Shown piece after piece: positions 18,015 to 28,184 of a stretch of 64,000 nucleotides of DNA (positions are counted from its first letter, which is position 1; every line of letters starts with the position of its first letter). A program made the translations under genes and the position numbers. Under the pieces are notes generated by a model. The model saw nothing but the letters and a program-made list of their open reading frames with translations, did no database searches and was not told the origin of the DNA. Source of the DNA: Candidatus Peribacteria bacterium (GTDB lineage: Bacteria > Patescibacteriota > Gracilibacteria > Peribacterales > Peribacteraceae); NCBI GenBank assembly GCA_023245865.1, contig JAHFJN010000001.1, forward strand, positions 787,637-851,636, in the 5' to 3' direction.

Positions 18015-18590
18015 TCATTTTCTTTCCTCCGTGCAAGCGCATGCAGACCCACAGCTGCACGCTACGTTCGCAGTAGGCAAACCCGCCTGATCGGCGGGCA
18101 GGTCCAACTTGAACCTCCCTTCCCTGAAATCGATCATCGCGCCGCCGATACGACTGAGTGCGAGTGGTGATGCGAAGAGACGCACGGAGGGGACTTCGTT
18201 ATTGCAAAAAGTTTTGTCGTCGCTCGTGGGTTCATGCTGAAACTCCATGCAAAATCCTCCCGCTTCATCGAGACCGACGCAGAGTCCGTGATCGATCTTT
18301 CCCTCCGTCTCCATGATCTTTTGAAGTGCTACGGCGGCGTCTTTCGTGAGCGTCAGTGTTTGCGGTCGCGCAGGTTTTGCAGAGAGCATTTCATTTAAAT
18401 CCGTGATGAGGTCACCGATGTCTTCATCGGAAAATCCGTGACTCTTGCACCCATCGAGGAGTGTCTCGGTCGCATTCTGACTGCAGTGAAAACAGTGGAG
18501 TCCGTACTCCGCGAGGAGTTTCTCCGCCTCGGGCAGGAGGGCGAGAATCTCGAGCACGCGCATGGCTTTGTGAATCCTTTGTAATGGCAT
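18015..18590 (-). CDS. DUF1858-like N-terminus fused to HesB/IscA-type domain
   Basis: ALLPEAEKLLAEYGLHCFHCSQNATETLLDGCKSHGF + LTLTKDAAVALQKIM...CVGLDEAGGFCMEFQ...; C-terminal CSCGSACAC. Confidence 0.8.
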   Translation of the reverse strand: MPLQRIHKAMRVLEILALLPEAEKLLAEYGLHCFHCSQNATETLLDGCKSHGFSDEDIGDLITDLNEMLSAKPARPQTLTLTKDAAVALQKIMETEGKIDHGLCVGLDEAGGFCMEFQHEPTSDDKTFCNNEVPSVRLFASPLALSRIGGAMIDFREGRFKLDLPADQAGLPTANVACSCGSACACTEERK

Positions 18591-18612
18591 ATGCTGATTC
18601 TACCGCACCACC

Positions 18613-19848
18613 ATGCAACAACCTCGCTTTTTTCTGGCCTTCTTTGTCCTGCCGCTCTTTACGTTGCTGCTTGGGTGGCAGCTCGGACAGAACTATGAAC
18701 AAAAGCATGAACTCATCCATGGGAAGGACACCGGGAGCGGGACGGTCCTCCAGGACCCTGAGCATCAGGCCGATCTGAGTATGCTCTGGGGAGTGTGGCG
18801 GCTGCTCCTCACCCACTACATCGAACCCGAGAAGCTGCAGAGTACGACGCTCATAGAAGGAGCGGTCCGCGGACTCGTCGCGGCAATTGGCGACCCGTAC
18901 ACCGTGTTCATGACGCCCAAGGAAAACGGAGACTTTCGCGATAGTTTAAGCGGTCATCTGCAAGGAATCGGCGCGGAGCTTGCCGTGCGGGACGCCGACA
19001 TCATCGTTGTTGCTGCGATCAAGGGATCGCCCGCGGAAAAAGCGGGGCTGCTTCCGCAGGACGCGATCGTCGCGGTCGACGACGTGGAGCTCACAGGCCT
19101 CTCGCTCCAGGATGTCGTCAGTAAAATCCGCGGCCCCAAGGGAACGCAGGTGACTCTCACGGTGCTGCGCCCGCACACGACCGCTGCGCTCACGTTTACG
19201 ATCGTGCGCGATGACATTCACATACCGAGCACCGAGTACACGGTGAAAAAAACCGCGACGGGGAGTGTGGGAGTACTCACCATCAGTCAATTCGGCACGG
19301 ACACCATCCGCGAGGTCAAAGACATTCTTGTGCAGGTGCATGAGAAGGATCTTAGGGGACTGATCATTGATCTTCGCTACAACGGGGGCGGCTACTTGGA
19401 GGGCGCGGTCGATCTTACATCTCTGTTTTTGCGAAGCGGCAAGGTCGTCTCGGTCGAGCGCAGAGACAAAGAAACCGACGTGCACATGGTCTCGGGGGGT
19501 CCTCTGCTCCCAAAAATCCCGATGGTCGTGCTCATCAATCAGGGAACCGCGAGTGCATCGGAAATCGTCGCGGGCGCACTGCAAGATCACAAGCGCGCAA
19601 CAGTAGTCGGCATGAAGAGCTTCGGAAAGGGTACGGTGCAAGAGGTGATCGATCTGCCCGGAGGATCCAGCTTGCGTGTGACGATCGCCCACTGGTTGAC
19701 ACCGAATGGAAAAAATCTCGGGAAAGAAGGGGTGACCCCCGACATCACGGTCGACCGCAGCAAAGAAGATTTCTTGGGGAACCGCGATCCGCAAATGGAC
19801 GCAGCGGTAACGTGGTTGCTTGGACACAAGATGGGAATAAAAGAATAA
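18613..19848 (+). CDS. S41 family C-terminal processing peptidase (Ctp) with PDZ domain
   Basis: DPYTVFMTPKENGDFRDSLSGHLQGIGAEL; LRYNGGGYLEGAVDLTSLFL; VLINQGTASASEIVAGALQDHKRATVVGMKSFGKGTVQ. Confidence 0.95.
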   Translation: MQQPRFFLAFFVLPLFTLLLGWQLGQNYEQKHELIHGKDTGSGTVLQDPEHQADLSMLWGVWRLLLTHYIEPEKLQSTTLIEGAVRGLVAAIGDPYTVFMTPKENGDFRDSLSGHLQGIGAELAVRDADIIVVAAIKGSPAEKAGLLPQDAIVAVDDVELTGLSLQDVVSKIRGPKGTQVTLTVLRPHTTAALTFTIVRDDIHIPSTEYTVKKTATGSVGVLTISQFGTDTIREVKDILVQVHEKDLRGLIIDLRYNGGGYLEGAVDLTSLFLRSGKVVSVERRDKETDVHMVSGGPLLPKIPMVVLINQGTASASEIVAGALQDHKRATVVGMKSFGKGTVQEVIDLPGGSSLRVTIAHWLTPNGKNLGKEGVTPDITVDRSKEDFLGNRDPQMDAAVTWLLGHKMGIKE

Positions 19849-19911
19849 CTGAGTAACGGAGTAACAGGAACCCGATATTCCGATCCCCGTTATTTCTGAT
19901 ACTCTATCCTC

Positions 19912-20583
19912 GTGCTCCGCCTCCCCGCTGCCCTCGAACGCACGCTGCAGCATCTCTTCCCGAACATTCGGGAGCGCGAGCAGTTCGTGATCGAGGCGGT
20001 GCAAACTGCGATCGACATCGAGCAATCAACAAACCGCACACCACACTCCGTCGGCGGCACGTTGCATCTTTTTTGCGACGGCGGCTCGCGCGGCAACCCG
20101 GGCCAAGCCGCGATCGCGGCGATCTTGGAGGACCCCATGGAGGGCAAGGTGCTCAGTGAGCACATGGAACGCATCGGCATCGAGACCAACAACATCGCCG
20201 AGTACAAGGCATTGATCGCCGGACTGAAATTGGCCCTGCCGTATCAACCGAACCGCCTCATCTGCCACCTCGACAGTGAGCTCGTCGTGCGACAACTCAA
20301 TGGCGAGTACCAGGTGAAGATGCCGACGCTCAAGCCCTACTTCGATGAAATACAAGCGCTCGCGGCGGAGCTCCCCGACGTCGTCTTCACGCATATTCCA
20401 CGCGAGGACAACTACCGCGCCGACAAACTCGTCAACCGCGCGCTTGATGAACTGCCTGCCCCTCCATCGCCAACTCTGCCCGCGCAAAAATCCCTGTTCT
20501 CTCCGGAACCCGAGCGACCCGGCGATCTCTACAGACAAAGCCTAAGATATAAGACCCAAGATACAAACAAGAACGAAGGATAA
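19912..20583 (+). CDS. Ribonuclease HI family protein (GTG start)
   Basis: LHLFCDGGSRGNPGQAAIAAILED...NNIAEYKALIAGLKLAL...CHLDSELVVRQLNGEYQVK...FTHIPREDNYRADKLVNRALD. Confidence 0.92.
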   Translation: MLRLPAALERTLQHLFPNIREREQFVIEAVQTAIDIEQSTNRTPHSVGGTLHLFCDGGSRGNPGQAAIAAILEDPMEGKVLSEHMERIGIETNNIAEYKALIAGLKLALPYQPNRLICHLDSELVVRQLNGEYQVKMPTLKPYFDEIQALAAELPDVVFTHIPREDNYRADKLVNRALDELPAPPSPTLPAQKSLFSPEPERPGDLYRQSLRYKTQDTNKNEG

Positions 20584-20650
20584 AAAAATAAAATTGAATA
20601 TTGTTTCTTTTGATTTGTCTGTCTCTTGGATCTTGTCTCTTGTATCTTCG
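20547..20650. repeat. Heptamer micro-repeat, inverted arms, RNase H / vanW gap
   Basis: aagatataagacccaagatacaaacaag ... ttgtctgtctcttggatcttgtctcttgtatctt. Confidence 0.85.
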
Positions 20651-20657
20651 CACCACC

Positions 20658-21929
20658 ATGCGCAGAATCATCCTTACCTCCATTACCTTCCTTACTTTCT
20701 GTACTTTTTTACAGCCCGCCCACGCCACTCCCCTCACGTACCACTACAAACACTATCTCTTCACCATCACCACATCTGAGCAGCGCGACTGGAAACACCC
20801 GCAAGAAGTGTGGACATACGAAGGCAAGCCGATCATGCCGCCGGCGAAACTTCGCGTCGATGGCGACAGCGTGCCGAACCTCCCCGAAGGATTCGCGCGT
20901 TCGCAAGTCTGGACGTTTGACAGCGTACGGATCGCGCAGACGATCAACGACATAGTCGCCGGTAGTGTGAATCGCATGCCCGGATCGGTGGAGATTCGTC
21001 GTGCATCAACCGGGAGTATCGTCTTTCATGGAGTGGGACTTCCGGGTCGCAGCGTCGATGTGACATCAGCGACGAATCTTTCCATCGAAGCGCTCGAAAG
21101 CGGTCTCACCGATATCTTGCTACCTGTGAATGAAACAGCCCCGACGGTCACCGTGCTCGATGGCACACTGACGCACCAAGGTATCACGGAACTCGTCACG
21201 GTCGGGGAATCGGACTTCAGCCGTTCACCGAGCAACCGCCGCCACAATATCGCAGTGGGACTCAGTAAATTCAACGGACATCTGATCCCAGCGGGAAGTA
21301 TTTTTTCGTTCGACGAAACGCTCGGCAGAGTCGACGATACGACCGGCTACCTCAAAGAGCTCGTGATCAAGGGCGACCAGACGATTCCTGATTTCGGCGG
21401 AGGCCTTTGCCAAGTGAGTACCACCGCGTATCGAGGCGTGTGGGAGTACGGACTCCCCATCCTGACCCGTAAAAATCACAGCTACATGGTGAGCCATTAC
21501 AGTCCCCAGGGGACCGACGCGACCGTGTATCCGCCGGGAGCGGACATGCGGTTTAAAAATACGACGTCGGGAGCGCTCTTGATGCAAACCTACGCCGAGG
21601 GGGACAACGCCTATTTTCTCTACTACGGCACACGCGACAGGCGAAGCGCGCAGATCTACGGTCCGTTCACGTGGGATAGGAAACCTCCCCCACCGGAAAA
21701 AACGCAGCCGACACTGGACCTGCCACCGGGGGAAATAAAAAAAGTGGGTGAAGCGGTTCCGGGGATGCATGCAGCATGGTTTCGTGTGGTACAAAAAGAC
21801 GGCAAGGAATCCGTGCAAGGAACGTACTCCATCTACGAAGCGCGCCCGCTGTTTCATCTCATCGGCGTTGCGAGCCTCCCCGGCGGGAGCGGGGCCGTTG
21901 CATTACCCGACGCAGGAGACATCAACTGA
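20658..21929 (+). CDS. VanW family protein, secreted
   Basis: Signal peptide MRRIILTSITFLTFCTFLQPAHA; HNIAVGLSKFNGHLIPAGSIFSFDETLG...GGGLCQVSTTAYRGVWEYGLPILTRKNHSYMVSHY. Confidence 0.92.
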   Translation: MRRIILTSITFLTFCTFLQPAHATPLTYHYKHYLFTITTSEQRDWKHPQEVWTYEGKPIMPPAKLRVDGDSVPNLPEGFARSQVWTFDSVRIAQTINDIVAGSVNRMPGSVEIRRASTGSIVFHGVGLPGRSVDVTSATNLSIEALESGLTDILLPVNETAPTVTVLDGTLTHQGITELVTVGESDFSRSPSNRRHNIAVGLSKFNGHLIPAGSIFSFDETLGRVDDTTGYLKELVIKGDQTIPDFGGGLCQVSTTAYRGVWEYGLPILTRKNHSYMVSHYSPQGTDATVYPPGADMRFKNTTSGALLMQTYAEGDNAYFLYYGTRDRRSAQIYGPFTWDRKPPPPEKTQPTLDLPPGEIKKVGEAVPGMHAAWFRVVQKDGKESVQGTYSIYEARPLFHLIGVASLPGGSGAVALPDAGDIN

Positions 21930-22541
21930 TTTCAGCGGTCGCACCAGATGCTCCGCAAGGACACTGCACACAAATATCTGCAGTTCATGCAAATCGCACA
22001 CACGGTCCTCCATCGCAGCAAGGGTGTCGGCATGCGTGCACTGTCGCACGAATGCTTGAGTCGCAGGTAAGAGACTTGCGAAGCGCGGGTCTTCGGTGGT
22101 CATCGGCAGAAGTCCGAGAAACGCAACAAGACGCAGCGTGAAAGCGGGGAGCGGATCCCACGACCCTGTGCAGCAGGAAAGGAACTGCGTGAGAAGCCCA
22201 AACACCTGCGGGAGCGGTTCATGATCTTCCGTCAGTGCGAGCACGAGTTCGATCCCCCGCTCGAGACGTAAAAATGTCGGATACTCCGCCATCCCGGTTC
22301 TCTGCGTCCCAAGATTTGTCGCGGAGGTGATGGTCGCGCTCGTTGCACTCTCGACAATCTCGAGTGAAATATGTTGAAAAGGGAGAATGAGCCCCCCGAG
22401 TCGGCTCCCGAGCCTCCGTACGGCCCGAGCGCGGGCAGCTTTACGCCCCATCTCGCGCGTAAACACAATACAAAAACGATCCGCCTCACCGACATCGAGT
22501 GTCCGCAGCACCACGCCTTCGTATGTCCGCGCATGGGCCAT
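21903..22541 (-). CDS. recO: DNA repair protein RecO
   Basis: MAHARTYEGVVLRTLDVGEADRFCIVFTREMGRKAARARAVRRLGSRLGGLILPFQHISLEIV. Confidence 0.82.
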   Translation of the reverse strand: MAHARTYEGVVLRTLDVGEADRFCIVFTREMGRKAARARAVRRLGSRLGGLILPFQHISLEIVESATSATITSATNLGTQRTGMAEYPTFLRLERGIELVLALTEDHEPLPQVFGLLTQFLSCCTGSWDPLPAFTLRLVAFLGLLPMTTEDPRFASLLPATQAFVRQCTHADTLAAMEDRVCDLHELQIFVCSVLAEHLVRPLKSVDVSCVG

Positions 22542-22542
22542 G

Positions 22543-23241
22543 CTACAGACGAAGAAGGATCATTCCAAAGAGTGTGAGGAGACCAGCCACGACCCCCGCC
22601 CCCGCGAGCAGGATGGTCGTCTGCGTCACAAACGGTAGCGCAACCGCAAGAGGCGCCGCCCCGAGCAGGCTCATCAGTCGTGCTTCATCGCGCTGTCGAG
22701 CGCGCGCTTGTTTCGTCAGATGAAACGTAGTCACGATAAGCAGTGCGATGCAGAGGAGTACAAAGAGCCTGCCAAACGTGCGCGCCACTCCCGTGACATG
22801 GAGCAAATACGCCAGGTGCTGCTGCTGACTCTGCAAGGAATCGATGAAGGACGGTGCTATGACCGTGCGCCAGCGGGGCAGCTCCACAAATTGGGCAAAC
22901 GCCGCAGCGTCCTCAAACGAATGGAGCGTCATGAAGAAAGCACCTCCTTTCGTGTAGCGAATCGTCGCAATGAAAGGCAGAGCATGCGCGGCGGCATAGA
23001 ATTCCTGAATGTCCTGATCGCGCGCACCGAACTCCACCTCGAGGCGGATCGGGAGCTCAGACGGGAATGCCGCACGCATGTGTTCCAGCCTCTGCGTACA
23101 GAGCACTGCCAAGAAAAAAGCGAGGGCTGCGAGCGTCAGGAGCAGTAACTGCCCGCGCCATTTCTGTTCCCGCAGGAGCAGTCGAACACCCCTTCTAAAA
23201 CCCCGCCTCCACAGAAGATGCCCATGCGTCATTGCTTGCAT
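22543..23241 (-). CDS. ftsX: FtsX-like cell division / permease protein
   Basis: N-terminal TM, extracellular domain (FPSELPIRLEVEFGARDQDIQEFYAAAHAL), three C-terminal TMs; stop adjacent to recO. Confidence 0.75.
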   Translation of the reverse strand: MQAMTHGHLLWRRGFRRGVRLLLREQKWRGQLLLLTLAALAFFLAVLCTQRLEHMRAAFPSELPIRLEVEFGARDQDIQEFYAAAHALPFIATIRYTKGGAFFMTLHSFEDAAAFAQFVELPRWRTVIAPSFIDSLQSQQQHLAYLLHVTGVARTFGRLFVLLCIALLIVTTFHLTKQARARQRDEARLMSLLGAAPLAVALPFVTQTTILLAGAGVVAGLLTLFGMILLRL

Positions 23242-23247
23242 GGTGGG

Positions 23248-23350
23248 AAGTATAACGGAGGTACGGAATGTAAGGAAGGTATAGGAGGTCCGGAAGGCAC
23301 CTTCATTACCTCCCTTACATCCATTACTTTCATTACCTTCATTATCTCTG
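23248..23350. repeat. Micro-repeat (ggaaggtataggagg / cattaccttcattacc family)
   Basis: Inverted arms; same family at 52509-52597 and near 20672-20705. Confidence 0.75.
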
Positions 23351-23947
23351 CATCCTCTCCTTCTGCATCTCCAACCGATCCATCGCGGCGATGCATTCGC
23401 GGGCACGCACGTTCCCGGGGTCAAGATCGAGCGCTCGTGTAAGCAGCGCACGCGCTTTTGCAAAGTTTCGAAGCTCCAAATAAGCGACCCCGAGATCGCA
23501 GAGTGTGAGGGTGCTCCCGTCATCAAGATTGAGAGATCGTTCCAGTGTCACGATCCCCTGCGGACGTTGCCCGATGTGAAACAGCGTCCAGCCGAGGCAG
23601 CGCAAAATCTCGGGATTGTTGGATTTCCATTTATTTGCCTCCTTCAAATGCACGAGCGCCTCATCCCACAGCCGTCGTTCGGCACGCAGATATCCGAGGA
23701 TGTAATGTCCCGTGTAGCTGGCGGCGTCGAGCGCGACCGCCTGCGAGGCGGCGGTCTCAGCACGGTCGAATCGGTCGAGACTCAGTTCGTTATCGGCAAT
23801 TTCTTCGAGGGCGGAAACGTTCGTCGGATCTTCGGACACCAGTTGCTCGAGGATCGCGATCGCCTCGGCGTGTTTGCCCGTCAGTTTGAGCTGTTCGGCG
23901 CGTTCGAGACGTTCCAGGATATGAGGCGGAATGGCATCGTCATGCAT
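23342..23947 (-). CDS. TPR repeat protein
   Basis: Repeated TPR units, e.g. GKHAEAIAILEQLVSEDPTNVSALEEIADNELSL. Confidence 0.85.
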   Translation of the reverse strand: MHDDAIPPHILERLERAEQLKLTGKHAEAIAILEQLVSEDPTNVSALEEIADNELSLDRFDRAETAASQAVALDAASYTGHYILGYLRAERRLWDEALVHLKEANKWKSNNPEILRCLGWTLFHIGQRPQGIVTLERSLNLDDGSTLTLCDLGVAYLELRNFAKARALLTRALDLDPGNVRARECIAAMDRLEMQKERMQR

Positions 23948-23976
23948 AGAGACGAATTTTAGAAGAGCGACACCTT

Positions 23977-24336
23977 TCAGGAAAGGAAAAAGTCGATGAC
24001 TCTGAGTAGCGCATACGCCCCCAGTACCACCCCCATCGAAAGAACCGAGCCGAGCATCAGATCCTTGCCCTTCTGCTTATTCTCCTCTTTCACGCCGGCA
24101 AGCACGATCATGAGGGCACCGACAATAAACATCGCAACGGCAACAAACCCGATCGACTCCGCCAGAAACGTGATGATGTTGCCGGTCACGGTCCAAAACG
24201 TGTACGTCGCGCCCGTCCCCATGAGCCCCAAGCACAAACAACGCGGCGCACCGGAGGGGCAGTTGCATTGCGCCTGCGCCGCCTCCCAAGGCATGAAGAG
24301 AGCAATCGCCGGAAGTACTCTGAGGAACCGGATCAC
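23977..24336 (-). CDS. TrbC/VirB2-like two-TM pilin-type protein (GTG start)
   Basis: Signal peptide (M)IRFLRVLPAIALFMPWEAAQAQ; two TM helices separated by a basic loop (AGVKEENKQKGKDLMLGSVLS). Confidence 0.6.
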   Translation of the reverse strand: MIRFLRVLPAIALFMPWEAAQAQCNCPSGAPRCLCLGLMGTGATYTFWTVTGNIITFLAESIGFVAVAMFIVGALMIVLAGVKEENKQKGKDLMLGSVLSMGVVLGAYALLRVIDFFLS

Positions 24337-24394
24337 CCCGTCATCGTAGCCTGTTTCGTAGAGAAAATGTAGGGGTGTGCTAGACTTCACCCCC

Positions 24395-27300
24395 ATGACC
24401 GGTTTCGAACGTCACGTCTTCGGCTTCCAAAAATCGCCCCGCTCAGGGCAGAGAAAACGAGGCTTCCTCGATCGTCTCGCAGAGGTTGTTGCGTGGGCAC
24501 GTCTGCGCGGACTGAAGCACACGGCGCGGGAAGGGGTGCTCCTCGGATGCGGACTGATGCTGCTGTACTTGCTCTTTCTCTGGGTGACCCTCCCCGACAT
24601 CAAGGACCCGCGCAATCTCACCGCAGCGCAGAGCTCCGTGATCTTGGATCGCAGCGGCACCGAACTCTACCGCCTCTATAACGAAGAAGACCGTACCTTT
24701 GTTCCCGAGGAACAGATTCCGCAGTACCTGAAAGATGCGGTGGTCGCCATCGAAGACGCGCGCTTCTATGATCGCGGATGTATCGATGTGCGGGCGGTTG
24801 CGCGCGCGGTGCTCACTCTCGGCCACGGCGGAGGGGCTTCCACGCTCACACGCCAGCTCGCGCGAAACGCTATGGACCTCAAACAGGAAAATATCGTGAG
24901 CCGCAAAATCAAAGAGCTCATTCTCGGCTGCCAACTCGAGCACCACTACAGCAAAAAAGATCTCCTGAGTTTGTACCTCAACTGGATCCCGTTTGGAAAA
25001 AACGCGTACGGCATCGGTCTCGCTTCGAAAACATACTTCAACAAAGACGTAAAAGATCTTTCGCTCCCCGAGGCCGCGGTTCTCGCCGCGCTCCCCCAGG
25101 CCCCCACCTACTTCAGCCCCTATGGACGTCACGTACGGACCTCCGTGACCGCGGATGCGCACCGGAGAATTCTCGCAGGCAAGATCACACGCGCTTCGGA
25201 GTTGCGGGACAATGATGTGATGATCGGCCTGCTTGGGTCGCGCGTCGGCACGGGCGCAACATCTTTCTATGTGGGAGGACGCACCGACCAAGTGCTCAGG
25301 AACATGCAAGATCTGGGCACGATCACAGACGCCGAACGTCTCACGGCACAGCAAAAACTTGAGACGATTTCCTTTAAGCGCACGCGCGAAGATATCCGCG
25401 CCCCGCACTTCGTCCTCTGGGTCAAAAAACAAGTGGAGGACTTGCTCGCGGGCGGCGCAGTGGAGGGCATGCTCGACCAAGGAGGGTTGACGATCGAAAC
25501 CACGCTCGACTGGCCGATGCAGCAGGCGGCGGAAAACGCGATCGGAAAAGAAAGCGATGCCATTGCGAAAGTCTACGGCGCGCACAATATCGCGCTCGTG
25601 TCGGTGGAGACGGGAACAAATGAAATCCGTGCCTACGTCGGCAATACCGATTACAACGATGAAACGCGCGACGGCAAAGTCGATATGGCCCGGTCCGCCC
25701 GCCAACCGGGATCGAGCTTCAAGCCGATCGTGTACGGCGCTGCCTTCGAGAAAGGGTACGGTCCGGCCACCGTCCTCTACGATACCGAGACGAAAATCGG
25801 CACGGACAAGCCGCAAGATTTTGATGGCACCTTCTGGGGACTCGTCACGATCCGCCGGGCACTCGCGGGCTCCCGCAATATTCCCGCGGCGAAAGCATTC
25901 TTCCTCGCGGGAGGTGAGGAAAGCGTGCTTGAGTTTGCGTCCCGTCTCGGAGCAACCGCCCCGAGCGAACAGAAGAAAAAATTATCGGGGAGCGGCGCGG
26001 GCTTTGCCTACGGATGGCCCCTCGCACTCGGTGCCGGTGAAACGCCGCTCCTTCAGATGGTGCAGGCCTACAGTACATACGCCGCCTCCGGCATCTTCAA
26101 GCCGATCACGAGTATTCACCGCATCACCGATCGCCGCGGCAACATTCTCTATGACGCATCTGCACAGCCGCAGGGCACGGAGGTCATCGATCCGCGGATC
26201 GCCTCCATGATCACATCCGTTTTGAGTGACATCAATGCTCGCCCCAATGAGTACTGGCAGCAGATCCTCACCGTCCCCGGCTTTGCTGCGGCCGCCAAGA
26301 CAGGCACGAGCAATAAATGTCTCGATCGCGCCGAAAAAGGCGACTGCAAGAATCGAAAACCGAGTGATCTCTGGACAATGGGCTACACCCCGAACCTTGT
26401 CACCGGTGTCTGGGTCGGCAATGCCAATAGCAGCGCACTCTCCGAGAAAGCCGAGGCGCTCACCATCGCAAGCCCGATCTGGAAAGACTACATGGTCCGC
26501 GCGCACAAGCTGCTCAAAAATCCCAAAACATCTTTCGATATTCCTGCCGGCATCGTGCAGCCGCAAATCTCTCTGCTCTCCGGACAACTCCCGACCGAGT
26601 GTACGCCCGTGGAAATGCGCCGCAGCGACGTCTTTTTGCAGGAGAACGCACCAAGCCTTCCCGACCCCGCCTGCGTGCGACTGCAGGTTGACCGCGTCAC
26701 CAATCTTCTCGCCTCCGATGAGTGTCCGGCGGAAGCCTCCGAGGAACGGAGTTTCTTCAGCCCCGACGGCGTGTCCGCCGAGCATAACCCGCACCCATGG
26801 CAGAGCGAGCTCCCGAAATTCGGCACAGGTTCGACTCTGTCCTTGATCCCCACAGAAAAATGCACGCTCGCCTCAACACCGGGCCGCCTCAAAAAACCGA
26901 CGCTCGCGATTCTCTTTCCTGTGTCTGGCAGCATCGCCCCCTACCCGGCCTTCCAGCCGCGGCTCGAAACGCATGTCGGGTCGCACATCAAACAGATCGA
27001 AGCATTGATCGATGGCAAAGCGGCGGGGCTCGCAACCGATTCCCCGTTCGATCTGCGCATCCGCGTCCCGCGCTCTGTCAGCCGCGATGGCCACCACTCG
27101 CTCTCGGTCACGCTCACCGACGAATACTTTAACACCGTCACGCAGACGCTGGAGTTTCGCTTCGGCACCGATTCGCTGGGTCCAACCGTGCGCCTCCTTT
27201 CCCCCGTAAACGGCGCGTCGATCTCTACAAAAGACCCTCTGACCATACGTGCGAGCGCGGAGGATAGCGAAGGCGGCGTAAAGTACGTCGAATTTTTCCT

Positions 27301-27454
27301 GAATGACCAGCTCCTCACGAGTAAACCCCAACCACCGTACGAACTTACGTATCCCGATAAACTGCAACCGGGGTCGTATCGTCTTCGCGCCATCGCCACC
27401 GACTTCGCGGGGAACAAAAGCAGTGATGAGGTGACAATCACTGTCACTCCGTGA
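24395..27454 (+). CDS. Class A penicillin-binding protein with C-terminal Ig-like domains
   Basis: Transglycosylase: AVVAIEDARFYDRGCID, GGASTLTRQLARNA; transpeptidase: RQPGSSFKPIVY, AAKTGTSN; Ig-like tail GPTVRLLSPVNGASISTKDPLTIRASAED. Confidence 0.96.
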   Translation: MTGFERHVFGFQKSPRSGQRKRGFLDRLAEVVAWARLRGLKHTAREGVLLGCGLMLLYLLFLWVTLPDIKDPRNLTAAQSSVILDRSGTELYRLYNEEDRTFVPEEQIPQYLKDAVVAIEDARFYDRGCIDVRAVARAVLTLGHGGGASTLTRQLARNAMDLKQENIVSRKIKELILGCQLEHHYSKKDLLSLYLNWIPFGKNAYGIGLASKTYFNKDVKDLSLPEAAVLAALPQAPTYFSPYGRHVRTSVTADAHRRILAGKITRASELRDNDVMIGLLGSRVGTGATSFYVGGRTDQVLRNMQDLGTITDAERLTAQQKLETISFKRTREDIRAPHFVLWVKKQVEDLLAGGAVEGMLDQGGLTIETTLDWPMQQAAENAIGKESDAIAKVYGAHNIALVSVETGTNEIRAYVGNTDYNDETRDGKVDMARSARQPGSSFKPIVYGAAFEKGYGPATVLYDTETKIGTDKPQDFDGTFWGLVTIRRALAGSRNIPAAKAFFLAGGEESVLEFASRLGATAPSEQKKKLSGSGAGFAYGWPLALGAGETPLLQMVQAYSTYAASGIFKPITSIHRITDRRGNILYDASAQPQGTEVIDPRIASMITSVLSDINARPNEYWQQILTVPGFAAAAKTGTSNKCLDRAEKGDCKNRKPSDLWTMGYTPNLVTGVWVGNANSSALSEKAEALTIASPIWKDYMVRAHKLLKNPKTSFDIPAGIVQPQISLLSGQLPTECTPVEMRRSDVFLQENAPSLPDPACVRLQVDRVTNLLASDECPAEASEERSFFSPDGVSAEHNPHPWQSELPKFGTGSTLSLIPTEKCTLASTPGRLKKPTLAILFPVSGSIAPYPAFQPRLETHVGSHIKQIEALIDGKAAGLATDSPFDLRIRVPRSVSRDGHHSLSVTLTDEYFNTVTQTLEFRFGTDSLGPTVRLLSPVNGASISTKDPLTIRASAEDSEGGVKYVEFFLNDQLLTSKPQPPYELTYPDKLQPGSYRLRAIATDFAGNKSSDEVTITVTP

Positions 27455-28184
27455 TCTCCGCATTCGTAAACACCTCGCTCACATCCTCATCTTCCTCAAG
27501 CACTTCCATGAACCGCATGACTTTTTCAGAGCTCGCGGGATCGCTGATGGCAACTTTATTTGTCGGTACGAACTTCAAGCCCGCACTCACAATCTCATAG
27601 CCGTTGCTTTTGAGAAAATCCCGAACTTGCGTCCAGTTATGCAGATCGGTCACAACCGTGAGGATGTCACCATTCACTTCCAAATCCTCTGCCCCGAAAT
27701 CAATCAACTCTAACTCCAATTCCTCCAATTTTCCATTTTCAATTTTCAATTTTTCATTACGTGCCGCGACAACGCCGGCACGTCGAAACATCCACAGCAC
27801 AGAACTTGATTCCGCAAATGTTCCCCCATTTTTATTGATCACGGTCTTTAAATTACTCAGCGTGCGATTTTTATTGTCGGTGAGACATTCGATCAAATAC
27901 GCCGTCCCCACCGGGCCCATGGCCGCATACACCACCTCCTCCATCATCGCACCTTTCAGCTCCCCCGTGCCCTTCTTCACCGCACGCTCGATGTTCGCAT
28001 TAGGAACGCTATCTGCCTTCGCATTATCGATCGCAGTGCGCAGACTCGGATTCATCGACGCGTCGCCTCCCCGCTGCGCCGCGATCTCAATCAACTTCGC
28101 ATGCCGCGTGAACACCTTGCCACGCTGAGCGTCTGCGGCTGTTTTTTTGACCCGAATATTGTGCCATTTGGAGTGACCGGACAT
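27444..28184 (-). CDS. yebC: YebC/PmpR family protein
   Basis: MSGHSKWHNIRVKKTAADAQRGKVFTRHAKLIEIAAQRGG; contains the in-frame repeat insertion RNEKLKIENGKLEEL. Confidence 0.95.
   Translation of the reverse strand: MSGHSKWHNIRVKKTAADAQRGKVFTRHAKLIEIAAQRGGDASMNPSLRTAIDNAKADSVPNANIERAVKKGTGELKGAMMEEVVYAAMGPVGTAYLIECLTDNKNRTLSNLKTVINKNGGTFAESSSVLWMFRRAGVVAARNEKLKIENGKLEELELELIDFGAEDLEVNGDILTVVTDLHNWTQVRDFLKSNGYEIVSAGLKFVPTNKVAISDPASSEKVMRFMEVLEEDEDVSEVFTNAEITE

Noticed and set aside
24443-25816. 457-aa antisense ORF
   Set aside because: Fully antisense to the PBP catalytic domains; typical mirror ORF of biased codon usage, no recognisable domain.
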